From the IMG/VR virus record IMGVR_UViG_3300023284_000169, positions 1-23,973 of that record: 23,973 bases of DNA, one strand, 5' to 3'. Position numbers and translations under genes: made by a program. The DNA comes from a virus. Every line of letters starts with the position of its first letter. The first letter of the stretch is position 1. The notes beneath the pieces are model-generated. The model searched no databases, was not told where the DNA came from, and saw only the letters and a program-made list of their open reading frames with translations. Positions 7,647-14,969 of this stretch are shown here, one piece after another.

Positions 7647-8135
7647 TTAAGCTTTGAGTGATCTGCTAATGGCACTACTGCCGCCTTCAGCACGTCCCTG
7701 TTCATCAGGAGCATACTCGTTGGCACCAATGCCTGCTTCTTCTGCTAGTGTAGCAAGAACCCGTTTCTTTTTCAAAGCGTTATCCTCATCGCGATATTCC
7801 TGCTTGAGGCGCATGAGATGCATAGAATAAGGCCCAGACTGACGGACCCAGCCATCCCCCTGCTCAGTGGTTACGGTCTCATAGTACGCTGCAGCAGCTT
7901 GAGATAAGCGCCCTTCTTTGTCCTGGAACCAGCGATAGTAGTAGCCATCTTCCACAACGCCGGGAGGAAGCTCAAGTTTCTTCATGTTATTCATGGAGAT
8001 ACGAGCAGGCCTACCGGATGAGTGGGCAGCTTCTTCACGAGAAGAGGCCACTACGTTCTCCTGCATAGCTGGAGGGGTGTCGGTGCCACTGCGGCCACGC
8101 TCTACTGTGTTCTTATCGTTGTTGCGCTTGTTCAT
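7647..8135 (-). CDS. Conserved phage protein between scaffold and capsid genes
   Basis: 162 residues. The N-terminal 45 residues are polar and probably disordered. The core has RPARISMNNMKKLELPPG, DGYYYRWFQDKEGRLSQAA, then AYYETVTTEQGD, RQSGPYSMHLMRLKQEYRDE and a terminal IGANEYAPDEQGRAEGG. The YYYRWF...GRL...A...YYE and YLMRL...YRDED type pattern is conserved among proteins coded between scaffold and coat genes in podoviruses, but I know of no assigned function. Coupled to the scaffold gene by an ATGA overlap (8132-8135), which argues for a role in procapsid assembly. Confidence 0.7.
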   Translation of the reverse strand: MNKRNNDKNTVERGRSGTDTPPAMQENVVASSREEAAHSSGRPARISMNNMKKLELPPGVVEDGYYYRWFQDKEGRLSQAAAAYYETVTTEQGDGWVRQSGPYSMHLMRLKQEYRDEDNALKKKRVLATLAEEAGIGANEYAPDEQGRAEGGSSAISRSLKA

Positions 8136-8905
8136 GATTCACTCCTAACGTCTTGTACGGTTTGTAGAAATTCAGCATCTGACTTCCATGCTCCTGGCAT
8201 AGCTCGGTATTGCTTGAGCTCATCCGGAGTGAGATCAGCCATTGATAGTTTGCGGGCTTGGCGCTTAGCACCGGGCTTGCTGCCACCCTCAGAGGAGGGA
8301 TGATTATCCCGATCAGCGTTAACCGCTGGGAACTCCCGCGCTATGTCCCGGTCCACATTGACAAGCGCTGCCTCGTGGGTCATGCCCTGAGAAACGTAGT
8401 TTGCCAGCATCGTTTGAGCATAGGCGGTCTTTGGCGTTAACTCTTGAGCCCACTGATTCTTTGCATTCCAGGCATCAAGAGCGGCTTTGCTGTTATCAGC
8501 AGGGGCATTCTCAGGAACTTCACCAAGGTTATCAATCTGATCTTGAAACTTGTTGGCTCCCTCCCGGTCAGCAAGGTCAATAGCGTCATCACGCTTTGTG
8601 ATCAAGTCAGCCTTCTGGGTATCGAGCTGGTGCTTGAAGAGCTTGTTGGCATTGTCCATGCGTGTGTTGAACTCGGTCTCCATGCCGGCAATACGCTTGT
8701 CCTGATCCTTCATGCGACCAATGAACTCACCCCGGGCATTGAACACCTCAGCCGATGCGAACTCTTGCGGCTTCTTGGGGTCATCGTCCTCCCATTCGGA
8801 TTCAGGCTTCCAGCCGCCACCTCGGGCTTTCTCCTCAGCCGCCGAGATCTCAGGCGGATCATCGTGGGTCTCTGTATTCTCTACGTCCAGCGCTTCTTCA
8901 CTCAT
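8132..8905 (-). CDS. Capsid scaffolding protein
   Basis: 257 residues, very polar, and acidic at the N-terminus (MSEEALDVENTETHDDPPEI). It contains the ARGGGWKPESEWEDDDP and FASAEVFNARGEF motifs typical of phage scaffold proteins (residues about 27-58). A long helical or coiled-coil stretch follows (about 60-125: IAGMETEFNTRMDNANKLF, ADLITKRDDAIDLADREG), and the C-terminus ends with a basic patch (GAKRQARKLS) and a short helix that would contact coat. Position two genes upstream of the coat gene fits. The start overlaps the previous stop as ATGA. Confidence 0.85.
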   Translation of the reverse strand: MSEEALDVENTETHDDPPEISAAEEKARGGGWKPESEWEDDDPKKPQEFASAEVFNARGEFIGRMKDQDKRIAGMETEFNTRMDNANKLFKHQLDTQKADLITKRDDAIDLADREGANKFQDQIDNLGEVPENAPADNSKAALDAWNAKNQWAQELTPKTAYAQTMLANYVSQGMTHEAALVNVDRDIAREFPAVNADRDNHPSSEGGSKPGAKRQARKLSMADLTPDELKQYRAMPGAWKSDAEFLQTVQDVRSES

Positions 8906-9102
8906 TGCTTCACCCTCATTGCTCTATCTAACGCTGCTGTTTCAGCTTTTACTTCCGTCCATGTGACGCCATCCAAAGACCTTCCGCCTAGCAAACCGCC
9001 GGTGATTAAATAATGCATTACATCCGCCGACCTGTCTTCTGGCGTGACTTTTAACGCATAACCTCTTCCGTAAGTAACATTTTCGTATATCTGTTCACTC
9101 AT
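8902..9102 (-). CDS. Small hypothetical protein
   Basis: 66 residues from the ATG at 9102 (GGAG 9 nt upstream); a TTG at 9108 is too close to the SD to be the start. Sequence: MSEQIYENVTYGRGYALKVT, then a Asp/His-rich middle and GGLLGGRSLDGVTWTEVK. No family recognised. It overlaps the GroES-like stop by 8 bp and its own stop overlaps the scaffold start, so it is translated as part of the chain. It may be a DNA-free structural cofactor, but nothing shows this. Confidence 0.6.
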   Translation of the reverse strand: MSEQIYENVTYGRGYALKVTPEDRSADVMHYLITGGLLGGRSLDGVTWTEVKAETAALDRAMRVKQ

Positions 9103-9475
9103 CTTCAATCGCTCCTATAATGTGCGAGTCTGGGATATAACGATGCTTCTCATACCCTTCAGCTGCCGAGGTCTTACCCTCGTAGCGTCGGTATTCAATC
9201 TTCTGACCTATCTCGAGGCCCCAGCATCCGTGCGGCGTTGCACTTGTTCGACCTTGTACAACTTCAACAGCTGTTAATGGGCCATCGATCTCTGTCAGCT
9301 CACAGCCTGGATAGCCATGAAAGGCAGTAGGCCCAATAGCACGCACATAACCAATGCTCGTAGCCTCCTGATCTCTGGCCACCTCATCTTTAGCTAGGAT
9401 AATCCCACCTTTGGAGACGCTCTCAACCTCGACCATCTCGACAAGTACATAAAAACCAAGGGGTTTAATCTTCAT
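9095..9475 (-). CDS. GroES-like co-chaperonin (Cpn10)
   Basis: 126 residues. The N-terminus MKIKPLGFYVLVEMVEVE matches the P-L-x-x-x-V-L-V start of Cpn10. SKGGIILAKDE (residues 21-31) matches the mobile loop with its I-V-L-type GroEL-binding tripeptide. GYVRAIGP (about 42-49) matches the G-x-V-x-A-V-G strand, IGQKIEYRRYEG (about 88-99) matches GD-x-V-x-Y-x-x-Y-x-G, and the end HRYIPDSHIIGAIED matches the final strand. An insertion of about 25 residues (about 50-80) falls near the roof loop. It would cap host GroEL to fold coat or another phage protein, as T4 gp31 does. It lies between the portal and scaffold genes and overlaps its upstream neighbour by 11 bp. Confidence 0.85.
   Translation of the reverse strand: MKIKPLGFYVLVEMVEVESVSKGGIILAKDEVARDQEATSIGYVRAIGPTAFHGYPGCELTEIDGPLTAVEVVQGRTSATPHGCWGLEIGQKIEYRRYEGKTSAAEGYEKHRYIPDSHIIGAIEDE
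9463..9474 (-). repeat. 12-bp direct repeat, right-hand gene junction copy (TGAAGATTAAAC)
   Basis: Exact copy of the 12-mer at 9611-9622. It spans the end of the 52-residue gene (Glu-Asp-stop) and the start of the GroES-like gene (Met-Lys-Ile-Lys). The two copies are 148 bp apart and flank the 52-residue gene precisely. Confidence 0.8.
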
Positions 9476-9623
9476 TGCTTACTTTCTCCATTTCTTTTTT
9501 AATTCTTTCGTATCCATTTGCATATGATTCAAATTCAACCTTTAGCCGTGAATCCATTGGGAAAATCAATTCCTCTAAAACCAGTAAAGCTCGTGGGATA
9601 TATTCAACCAGTTTAATCTTCAC
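9465..9623 (-). CDS. Small hypothetical protein with GTG start
   Basis: 52 residues from the GTG at 9623, preceded by GGAGG at 7-nt spacing. A longer in-frame ORF to 9686 would read through a neighbouring gene and has no comparable SD. Sequence VKIKLVEYIPRALLVLEELI, then MDSRLKVEFESYANGYERIKK and an acidic end SNED: probably one amphipathic helix pair. No family recognised. It overlaps its upstream neighbour by 11 bp and the GroES-like gene by 11 bp, and the two junctions are exact 12-bp repeats. Confidence 0.6.
   Translation of the reverse strand: MKIKLVEYIPRALLVLEELIFPMDSRLKVEFESYANGYERIKKEMEKVSNED
9611..9622 (-). repeat. 12-bp direct repeat, left-hand gene junction copy (TGAAGATTAAAC)
   Basis: Partner of the copy at 9463-9474. 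It spans the end of the DUF1737-like gene (Glu-Asp-stop) and the start of the 52-residue gene (Val/Met-Lys-Ile-Lys). Both copies keep the same reading-frame relation between outgoing and incoming gene. Confidence 0.8.
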
Positions 9624-9783
9624 TGTGCTTCCTCCATTCAGGCTCATGCTCTTCATAAACAACCATTGCTTGGTATATGAAACCATTACCCGTATGGACC
9701 GGAGCCCCGAATGGTTGCCATCCTTGCTTGATCAGGTTATTAACCTTTACCTCAAGCGCGATGCAGTAATCAACTATCTTCAT
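9613..9783 (-). CDS. DUF1737-like small protein
   Basis: 56 residues: MKIVDYCIALEVKVNNLIKQ, then GWQPFGAPVHTGNGFIYQAM and VVYEEHEPEWRKHSED. The layout of a short strand, a helix with L/V..VN.LI..GWQP.G, and a final YQAMV strand is the pattern of the DUF1737 family of small proteins, whose function is unknown. The gene is short and sits across other reading frames. Its start overlaps the preceding stop by 14 bp, and its end overlaps the next GTG by 11 bp. The SD is weak. Confidence 0.65.
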   Translation of the reverse strand: MKIVDYCIALEVKVNNLIKQGWQPFGAPVHTGNGFIYQAMVVYEEHEPEWRKHSED

Positions 9784-10048
9784 CTTCGTCTACCCCGCAG
9801 CCTTCAGGGGCCCAATCAAGGATCTCTTCAGCCATTTTCCGGCCACCTTGGCGCAACATAGCCTGCATTGCCGCTGCATCGGAAGTCTCGTCGGGGAGGT
9901 CATCTAGGAGGGATTCGAAAACACCAACTTCAATGTCTTCAAATAGCCGCTTGGTAATGGTTTGATTTTTCCATTTATTGAATTGTTCTAGGGATATTGG
10001 CCGTTTGTTGCGCCGCCCTTTCATCTCGTCTAACACTTGCTCTATCAT
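9770..10048 (-). CDS. Hypothetical acidic protein overlapping the end of the portal gene
   Basis: 92 residues: MIEQVLDEMKGRRNKRPISL, then FNKWKNQTITKRLFEDIE, LLDDLPDETSDAAAMQAML and a very acidic end. The ATG at 10048 has AGGAG 6 nt upstream, inside the portal gene, giving a 74-bp out-of-frame overlap with the portal C-terminus, unusually long for this genome. It resembles small helical phage proteins that follow portal genes, but I cannot name a family. Later internal starts still overlap the portal. Confidence 0.6.
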   Translation of the reverse strand: MIEQVLDEMKGRRNKRPISLEQFNKWKNQTITKRLFEDIEVGVFESLLDDLPDETSDAAAMQAMLRQGGRKMAEEILDWAPEGCGVDEDEDS

Positions 10049-12116
10049 TCTCTGCTCCTATCGCAGTTATTGCATCTATCATGGCCTGACTTTGGGCCGT
10101 GTACTTACTAATCTGATTCTTCACATCTTCCGTCTCTGCTTTCTCCAGAGTCAGGATGTTATCAGCCATATTCTTAGTAATATCACTAATAGCTTTGTCT
10201 ATCTTAATCGTGGTCTCTGCGTCTAATCTGTCTTGCTCTCTCATTAGGATCTCTGTCTGGAGCTCTGAGAGTTCTAGTTGCTGTGTTTGGATCTGGTTCT
10301 GAAGCTCTTGCGCTTGTCTGAACTGGGCTATCTCTTGAGCCTGTGCATCAGTGGGCTGCTCCGGGAATATCTCATCCACATTATCTGAGCCTATGCGCTC
10401 ATAGAAATTCCGAACAATAGGCCCCGGGTTGCCACCAGCCTGGATAACCATTGGAATCTGAGACATCTCAACATCAGATAATTGAATCCGCTGCAGCTTG
10501 GAGGACATCTCAGGGCTAGCAGTGGGCTTAATGTCCAGTGTCTGGTTGTTGAAGTCCAGGAGAGCATTAGCTTCAGGGTCATCAAGGATAGTCTTGTACA
10601 GCTCAGGGTCGAAAGTAGTCTGGTTCAGCTTGAAGATGATCTGGAACTCACTTGACATACCCTTCAACACTTTGCCCATCAATGCAGAAGTAGAGATTAA
10701 ACTCTCCTGAATCAAGGCTAGGGCTGTTGTGGGAGCTGTGTTAGCTGTGATCTGGCCGCCCGCATCGACAATAGCTGCAAAGTTCCTGCCCTGGGCCTCA
10801 AGCTTCTCATTTAAAGCAAACAGGATGGAGCTTGGCTCGGGACTGGGATTGGGTAGAATGCCGCTCTGCAGGTCCTTAGCCGCTATCTCAGTTGACTGAT
10901 ATTGACCAATCTTCAGCTTCAATGGCCCCATCTTCTTGCGGAATCCCTTGGCCAAGAATCCACCGCCTGTATTGCGCAACGTGCCCGCATCAGTCAGCTG
11001 ATTGGTGGTAGTGTTCACGCCTTGAGTAATCGCGCCCAATAGGTGAGCATAGCCAAGATCAAGGAACGTTCCATTGGGGGAGGGTATGAAGCCATACTTG
11101 GTGATCTGCTCGACAGGTTCAACACGGATTAGCTTAAGATTAGTCAAGTCAACCTTATCAACCAGTTCCTCACCAGCTTGGGTGGCTCTCTCAGTCTCAC
11201 GGCCAATCACATCAACAAGGTTCATGATCTGGCCTTGTTCGGTCTTAACCATAAAGGAGCGCTTATCGAATCTGGCCACAATCCTAACGATGGTCATCGT
11301 ATTCTCGTGGATCGTAATGATATAGGGCTCATCTATCCCGTCCTCATCGAGATCGGCAAAGCAATGCTGCTCGAGGAATCTATCAGGATTATCCTCCGCA
11401 TGAAGAGTGCCTGCTGCCTCGTTAGAACCTTCATCACCTCCCGAATCTTCAGGGTATAGCTCGACGTCAGACCAGATGCCCGCATCCATACGCATATTGG
11501 CACCGGATAGATCAACATCCAGGATCTGAGTGAATGACCGAGCAGTAGCTATATTCCGGGTGGATTGGTTAACCGCGAAGTTAGGGTACTCAATGATATG
11601 CGAAGCGGTCTTACCCTCTAGCGGATCGAAGACAGTCTTCTTGAATATACAACCAACATTGGGCAAGACATACAGCATGGTCTCCTGATCATCACGCCAG
11701 TGCTTCATGCCGTAATTGACTTGGTAGTTCATTGCCTCTGTAACGCGCTCTGAGAGCTCTTTCTTCTGACCCTGTAGGTCTTTGCCAATAATGTCAGCTT
11801 TAACCAGATTGCGGGGCCTGAGTATCTCTAGCACGGCTTTATCACCGAAGGATATGGAAGCTTCAGATAAGATAGGGGATTTAAAGTTACTCGCACCATC
11901 CCAAGGTGTGGACTTGGTGTTGAACTCCTGCTTCATGAGCTTTACGCTCTGATCAACAGCTTCCATCCACTCCTGCATTGACTGCCAGTCTTCATCGAAC
12001 CTTCGCTTTACCTCCTGCCCGAGATCCGCCAGCTTTTGCTTGCCATTCTCTGATTCGAGGATGTCATCAGCGATGTTCTCTTGGCCAATGAACTCAATAA
12101 TATCCTTAATCGCCAT
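9975..12116 (-). CDS. Portal protein
   Basis: 713 residues, in the size range of P22-type portals (about 725). The N-terminus is helical; STPWDGASNFKSPILSEASI (about 69-88) is a signature of a podophage portal subgroup. Central segments fit the stem, wing and crown: VLPNVGCIFKKTVFDP, IIEYPNFAVNQSTR, ATTINEW-like beta stretches, VNTTTNQLTDAGTLRNTGGG (a tunnel-loop-like region) and LNEKLEAQGRNFAAIVDAGG. The C-terminal 120 residues (about 585-700) are a long Gln/Glu/Lys-rich coiled coil (AQFRQAQELQNQIQTQQLEL), reminiscent of the P22 barrel. It forms the dodecameric DNA channel and docks TerL. SD GGAG lies 9 nt before the ATG. Confidence 0.88.
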   Translation of the reverse strand: MAIKDIIEFIGQENIADDILESENGKQKLADLGQEVKRRFDEDWQSMQEWMEAVDQSVKLMKQEFNTKSTPWDGASNFKSPILSEASISFGDKAVLEILRPRNLVKADIIGKDLQGQKKELSERVTEAMNYQVNYGMKHWRDDQETMLYVLPNVGCIFKKTVFDPLEGKTASHIIEYPNFAVNQSTRNIATARSFTQILDVDLSGANMRMDAGIWSDVELYPEDSGGDEGSNEAAGTLHAEDNPDRFLEQHCFADLDEDGIDEPYIITIHENTMTIVRIVARFDKRSFMVKTEQGQIMNLVDVIGRETERATQAGEELVDKVDLTNLKLIRVEPVEQITKYGFIPSPNGTFLDLGYAHLLGAITQGVNTTTNQLTDAGTLRNTGGGFLAKGFRKKMGPLKLKIGQYQSTEIAAKDLQSGILPNPSPEPSSILFALNEKLEAQGRNFAAIVDAGGQITANTAPTTALALIQESLISTSALMGKVLKGMSSEFQIIFKLNQTTFDPELYKTILDDPEANALLDFNNQTLDIKPTASPEMSSKLQRIQLSDVEMSQIPMVIQAGGNPGPIVRNFYERIGSDNVDEIFPEQPTDAQAQEIAQFRQAQELQNQIQTQQLELSELQTEILMREQDRLDAETTIKIDKAISDITKNMADNILTLEKAETEDVKNQISKYTAQSQAMIDAITAIGAENDRASVRRDERAAQQTANIPRTIQ

Positions 12117-12120
12117 TTAT

Positions 12121-12429
12121 TTAAGCTCCGGGTGACCAGACAATGATTTCATCATATTGTTCAGTTTGCTTATTCCATGTGTTTTCATGCAGCGACCATT
12201 CATCATGGGAATAGGTAAAGCTCATATCAATGTAAAAGGGGTTGTGCAAGCGAAGAGCTAGAGCTGTGGCTATCGCCATATTTTGAGAGGCTATCCTTAA
12301 ATGCCTGTAGCTGTTGCGCTCAAGGTTGCCGCCTCTAGCTTCTAACATCATGGCTAGAGCACTGGAAATAGCTGTCTCACTTAAATCGAAAGCTGTGGGC
12401 ATCTCTATCGCATTAAAAGGCTTGGCCAT
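12121..12429 (-). CDS. Hypothetical protein upstream of portal
   Basis: 102 residues: MAKPFNAIEMPTAFDLSETA, then SALAMMLEARGG, YRHLRIASQNMAIATALALR and FYIDMSFTYSHDEWSLHEN. Mostly helical with a beta or aromatic C-terminal third. No family recognised. It directly abuts the preceding stop (GGAG 9 nt before its ATG) and ends 4 nt before the portal ATG. Position between TerL and portal suggests a packaging or head-vertex accessory role, but nothing in the sequence confirms it. Confidence 0.6.
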   Translation of the reverse strand: MAKPFNAIEMPTAFDLSETAISSALAMMLEARGGNLERNSYRHLRIASQNMAIATALALRLHNPFYIDMSFTYSHDEWSLHENTWNKQTEQYDEIIVWSPGA

Positions 12430-12624
12430 CTAATGACTCCATTCCTTGACCATGGCACGCAGCGCTTTCTTGCCCCGTGCAATCTCAAACTCCGACGGCT
12501 CGCCCGTGGGGTAGCTATCGCTGATCTTGGTTAATGCGCAATTTATTATATCTATTACAGAGGGCGGATTCGGGCGCCGCTTTAATCCAATAGCGTATAA
12601 GATAGTATTCCAGTAATACTTCAT
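12430..12624 (-). CDS. Small hypothetical protein after TerL
   Basis: 64 residues: MKYYWNTILYAIGLKRRPNP, then SVIDIINCALTKISDSYPTG, and EFEIARGKKALRAMVKEWSH. Its N-terminus is aromatic and basic; the rest is predicted helical. No family recognised. Its ATG is 3 nt past the TerL stop and the next gene follows without a gap. Small helical proteins at this position sometimes are head-tail or packaging accessories; this is only positional. Confidence 0.55.
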   Translation of the reverse strand: MKYYWNTILYAIGLKRRPNPPSVIDIINCALTKISDSYPTGEPSEFEIARGKKALRAMVKEWSH

Positions 12625-12627
12625 AGT

Positions 12628-14079
12628 TCAATAGCCCATCGCGTTAGTGTCGTGTGTTGAGTAGTCGTCTTCATCTTCGTAGGTCACGCCAATATCATTC
12701 TTCTGTATGGCTTCCCGTCTCATCATGTAAGCGTAGCGAATGGCATCAAGTATATCCTCTTTGATCTTCACAATCTCGCTTTTGCCATTCGGCTTAGAAA
12801 CCCTATGATACTGCCTTATCTCCTCGAATACCTCAAATAAGTGGCTGAACACCTTGAATCTGCCTGTTTTCATGAGATTGTTGATTTCCATTAGGCCAGC
12901 TTCAACACCATTGCCACCCTCTTCCCATGTCGCATGGTCGGCCAGCATCTCAAAACCAGCCTCTTCATAGTAATCCTTCTGCTGCTTAGCTGAGCCCTTC
13001 TCATGTTGTAAACCGTCAGCAGGCCACGCGGTAGGCACATCCTCTGACCAGCTCTTGACTACATTCCACGCCTCATATGGCTGGGTCTTGCTCTTCTTCC
13101 AAGCATGAATGACATAGAATATATCAGCACCCATATCCCACGCTAATTGAATGTGTGCTTGGGGGTGATCCCAGCCAAAATCCATCCCGTTGATCAGATA
13201 CCAGTGAGCCGGGATCTCGAAAGGCTCACACTTAAGGGCATCTTCTGAGTGCTCATAGATTAATCCAGCACCCATTAACGGGATACCTCGTGATCTCATA
13301 GCTCTCTGATACGGGGGGTACTGTGCAAGTATGGCAATCTTGGTGTCTTCGCTCATGTGTGGCGCGTCGTCCCATGTTGCCGTCTGAAGGTACTTGCTCG
13401 GGGTTGGGTCGTCCATGAATGAGCAGACTAGCTCAGTCTTACCATTTTCGGGGGTGAAGGTCAGGATACCTCTACCACCCTTGCCACCATCACCATTCAA
13501 GGTGCGAGTGATAACCTGAGGGTAAATCTCGGGGTCTTTGGGCTCTTCATCGATGTGATACCAATCAACCACATCCCCCATTAATGCCGCTTGGCCTTGG
13601 CTGTATGACCAGAATTGACAAGTAGCTATACCATTCTCGCGCTTAACCCTGACCTCCCTCATAGCTCCACTGGTGCCAGTCATAGAGCGCCAATCAATTA
13701 TCTTATCGGCAGGAACTAGACCTCCTTCGAATCCTGTTCCGAGGAATCTCCCGAATAGCTTTAGTTGAAGTAGGTCTCTGGTCTTTTCGCCTGAGTAACC
13801 AAGCAGCCAGCACATTGGGGGTATTTTAAATTTGTGCCCTGTCCAGTCTTCTGGATAATCCCCGGTCAGATGGAAGGCATCTATTACGCAGCCTGTTCTT
13901 GATTTTCCGACTTGGTTCGCAGCCATTAATAGGCAGGCTAGGTGCTCAGCAGTAGCTGCATTAAACCTGTGCTGCCAGGGATAGAGGGATTCGTAAGTCC
14001 GTATACCTTGGGAGAGCTTATTACGCTTGATCTTCTCTTCCATGAGCTGAGCTAGTTCGAGCTTCTGGGCGCGGTTCAA
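12628..14079 (-). CDS. Terminase large subunit (TerL)
   Basis: 483 residues. The ATPase half carries YPWQ (33-36), Walker A AANQVGKS (53-60), Walker B VDWYHIDEEP (171-180, Asp177/Glu178) and the coupling motif GILTFTPENG (204-213). The nuclease half carries GMDFGWDHP (Asp300), Asp355 in WPADG, and KEDILDAIRYAY (Asp442, Asp445), the three-Asp RNase H-like site. It is the packaging motor that cuts concatemers and pumps DNA through the portal. The reading starts at a TTG that overlaps the TerS stop (TTGA, 14076-14079); the first ATG is 12 codons later (14043). P22/Terminase_6-like by motif spacing. Confidence 0.93.
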   Translation of the reverse strand: MNRAQKLELAQLMEEKIKRNKLSQGIRTYESLYPWQHRFNAATAEHLACLLMAANQVGKSRTGCVIDAFHLTGDYPEDWTGHKFKIPPMCWLLGYSGEKTRDLLQLKLFGRFLGTGFEGGLVPADKIIDWRSMTGTSGAMREVRVKRENGIATCQFWSYSQGQAALMGDVVDWYHIDEEPKDPEIYPQVITRTLNGDGGKGGRGILTFTPENGKTELVCSFMDDPTPSKYLQTATWDDAPHMSEDTKIAILAQYPPYQRAMRSRGIPLMGAGLIYEHSEDALKCEPFEIPAHWYLINGMDFGWDHPQAHIQLAWDMGADIFYVIHAWKKSKTQPYEAWNVVKSWSEDVPTAWPADGLQHEKGSAKQQKDYYEEAGFEMLADHATWEEGGNGVEAGLMEINNLMKTGRFKVFSHLFEVFEEIRQYHRVSKPNGKSEIVKIKEDILDAIRYAYMMRREAIQKNDIGVTYEDEDDYSTHDTNAMGY

Positions 14080-14579
14080 TCTCGGGTACTCTGCTCAAGC
14101 TCCCGGACTAACTGCTGTAGCTTCTGATCCAAGGAGTCTTCAGTCATATCGGTCAAGCCTACATTGCCCTCATGTACTGTGGTGCTCTTCTCTCCATATT
14201 TCTTAGACTTGAATTTGGAGGCTGCCCATTTGCGAGTATCAACTCTTAACCTAGCGTGAGCCACACCAACTGCATCCCTAACCATAACAGGACTACCGTC
14301 TAGCAGTACTGGCTTTCCGTTATCACCAATTAAGGGCTGAGCCACTTCATCATCAGCAATCTGAAGCATATCTTCGACCATTGCATCGGCCTGATCTTCC
14401 TTGGCTTGCTCGTAGTTCTGCAGGAACTCTGGGTGTTTTCGTAACCAACTATAGACTGTTCGAGGGGCGGGCATTGAATCGTCGTTACATATCTTCACAA
14501 GGGACTTTCTTTCTGAGACTCCCTCACATATTAAATCCCCTAATTCTGGGGTGTAGTTGCTAGGTCGGCCACCGGCCAT
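14076..14579 (-). CDS. Terminase small subunit (TerS)
   Basis: 167 residues: MAGGRPSNYTPELGDLICEG, followed by a helix-turn-helix (SLVKICNDDSMPAPRTVYSW, residues about 26-45, then LRKHPEFLQNYEQAKEDQAD), and a helical C-terminal half with AVGVAHARLRVDTRKWAASK and YGEKSTTVHEG. The GRP...T.E.....C..I..G.SL..IC....MP...T...WL pattern is the classic phage TerS DNA-binding domain, and the RLRVDTRKWAASKLAPKKYG-type stretch closes the family signature. It recognises the packaging site and hands DNA to TerL, the next gene. SD GAGGAGTGA 6 nt before the ATG. Confidence 0.9.
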   Translation of the reverse strand: MAGGRPSNYTPELGDLICEGVSERKSLVKICNDDSMPAPRTVYSWLRKHPEFLQNYEQAKEDQADAMVEDMLQIADDEVAQPLIGDNGKPVLLDGSPVMVRDAVGVAHARLRVDTRKWAASKFKSKKYGEKSTTVHEGNVGLTDMTEDSLDQKLQQLVRELEQSTRD

Positions 14580-14615
14580 AAGTCACTCCTCTTGAGTGTG
14601 ATGTGTCTTTGTTTT

Positions 14616-14969
14616 CTACTCGCAACCTTCCAATACTGTGAAGGGTACAGGGGATACAGGGAGTGTTTGGGTGGCATCAACGAATATCCCGCACACCTTC
14701 CAAGGGTTCGTATCGTTCAAATTACCTTCAACATCGTAATCGTTAACGGCATTGGTGTATTCGAAATAGGTTGAGGCTGGGACATTGTCTAGATCTGGAT
14801 CATTCACTAGTGCTACTGCAGGGGCTGATACCTCACCGGCTCCTGAGGTCTTTGTAAGCTTCGTTCCATCGGGCTTGGTGATAATCATCGTGAGAGAGGT
14901 AAACGAGCTCATATCGAAGCCTGTGGCTATGCGTAGCACTAATCCAAGAGAGCCCACTTTTATCGTCAT
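14616..14969 (-). CDS. Small beta virion protein upstream of TerS
   Basis: 117 residues: MTIKVGSLGLVLRIATGFDM, then SLTMIITKPDGTKLTKTS and ASTYFEYTNAVNDYDVEGNL, with PWKVCGIFVDA. This reads as an immunoglobulin-like or BppU-N-like beta sandwich with a KPDGT turn, a common component of phage baseplate and appendage proteins. Start overlaps the HNH endonuclease stop as ATGA, with its SD (AGGGTGAGA) inside the HNH gene. It groups with the appendage genes upstream rather than with TerS, which follows after 36 nt. Confidence 0.65.
   Translation of the reverse strand: MTIKVGSLGLVLRIATGFDMSSFTSLTMIITKPDGTKLTKTSGAGEVSAPAVALVNDPDLDNVPASTYFEYTNAVNDYDVEGNLNDTNPWKVCGIFVDATQTLPVSPVPFTVLEGCE

Noticed and set aside
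8444-9013. A 189-residue plus-strand reading frame with hydrophobic stretches
   Set aside because: It lies antisense to the scaffold gene, whose charged helical codons leave the opposite strand open and Leu-rich. No SD and no operon context.
11333-11518. Minus-strand alternative frame inside the portal gene
   Set aside because: Entirely inside the portal coding region, which has clear protein-level signatures; no independent signals.
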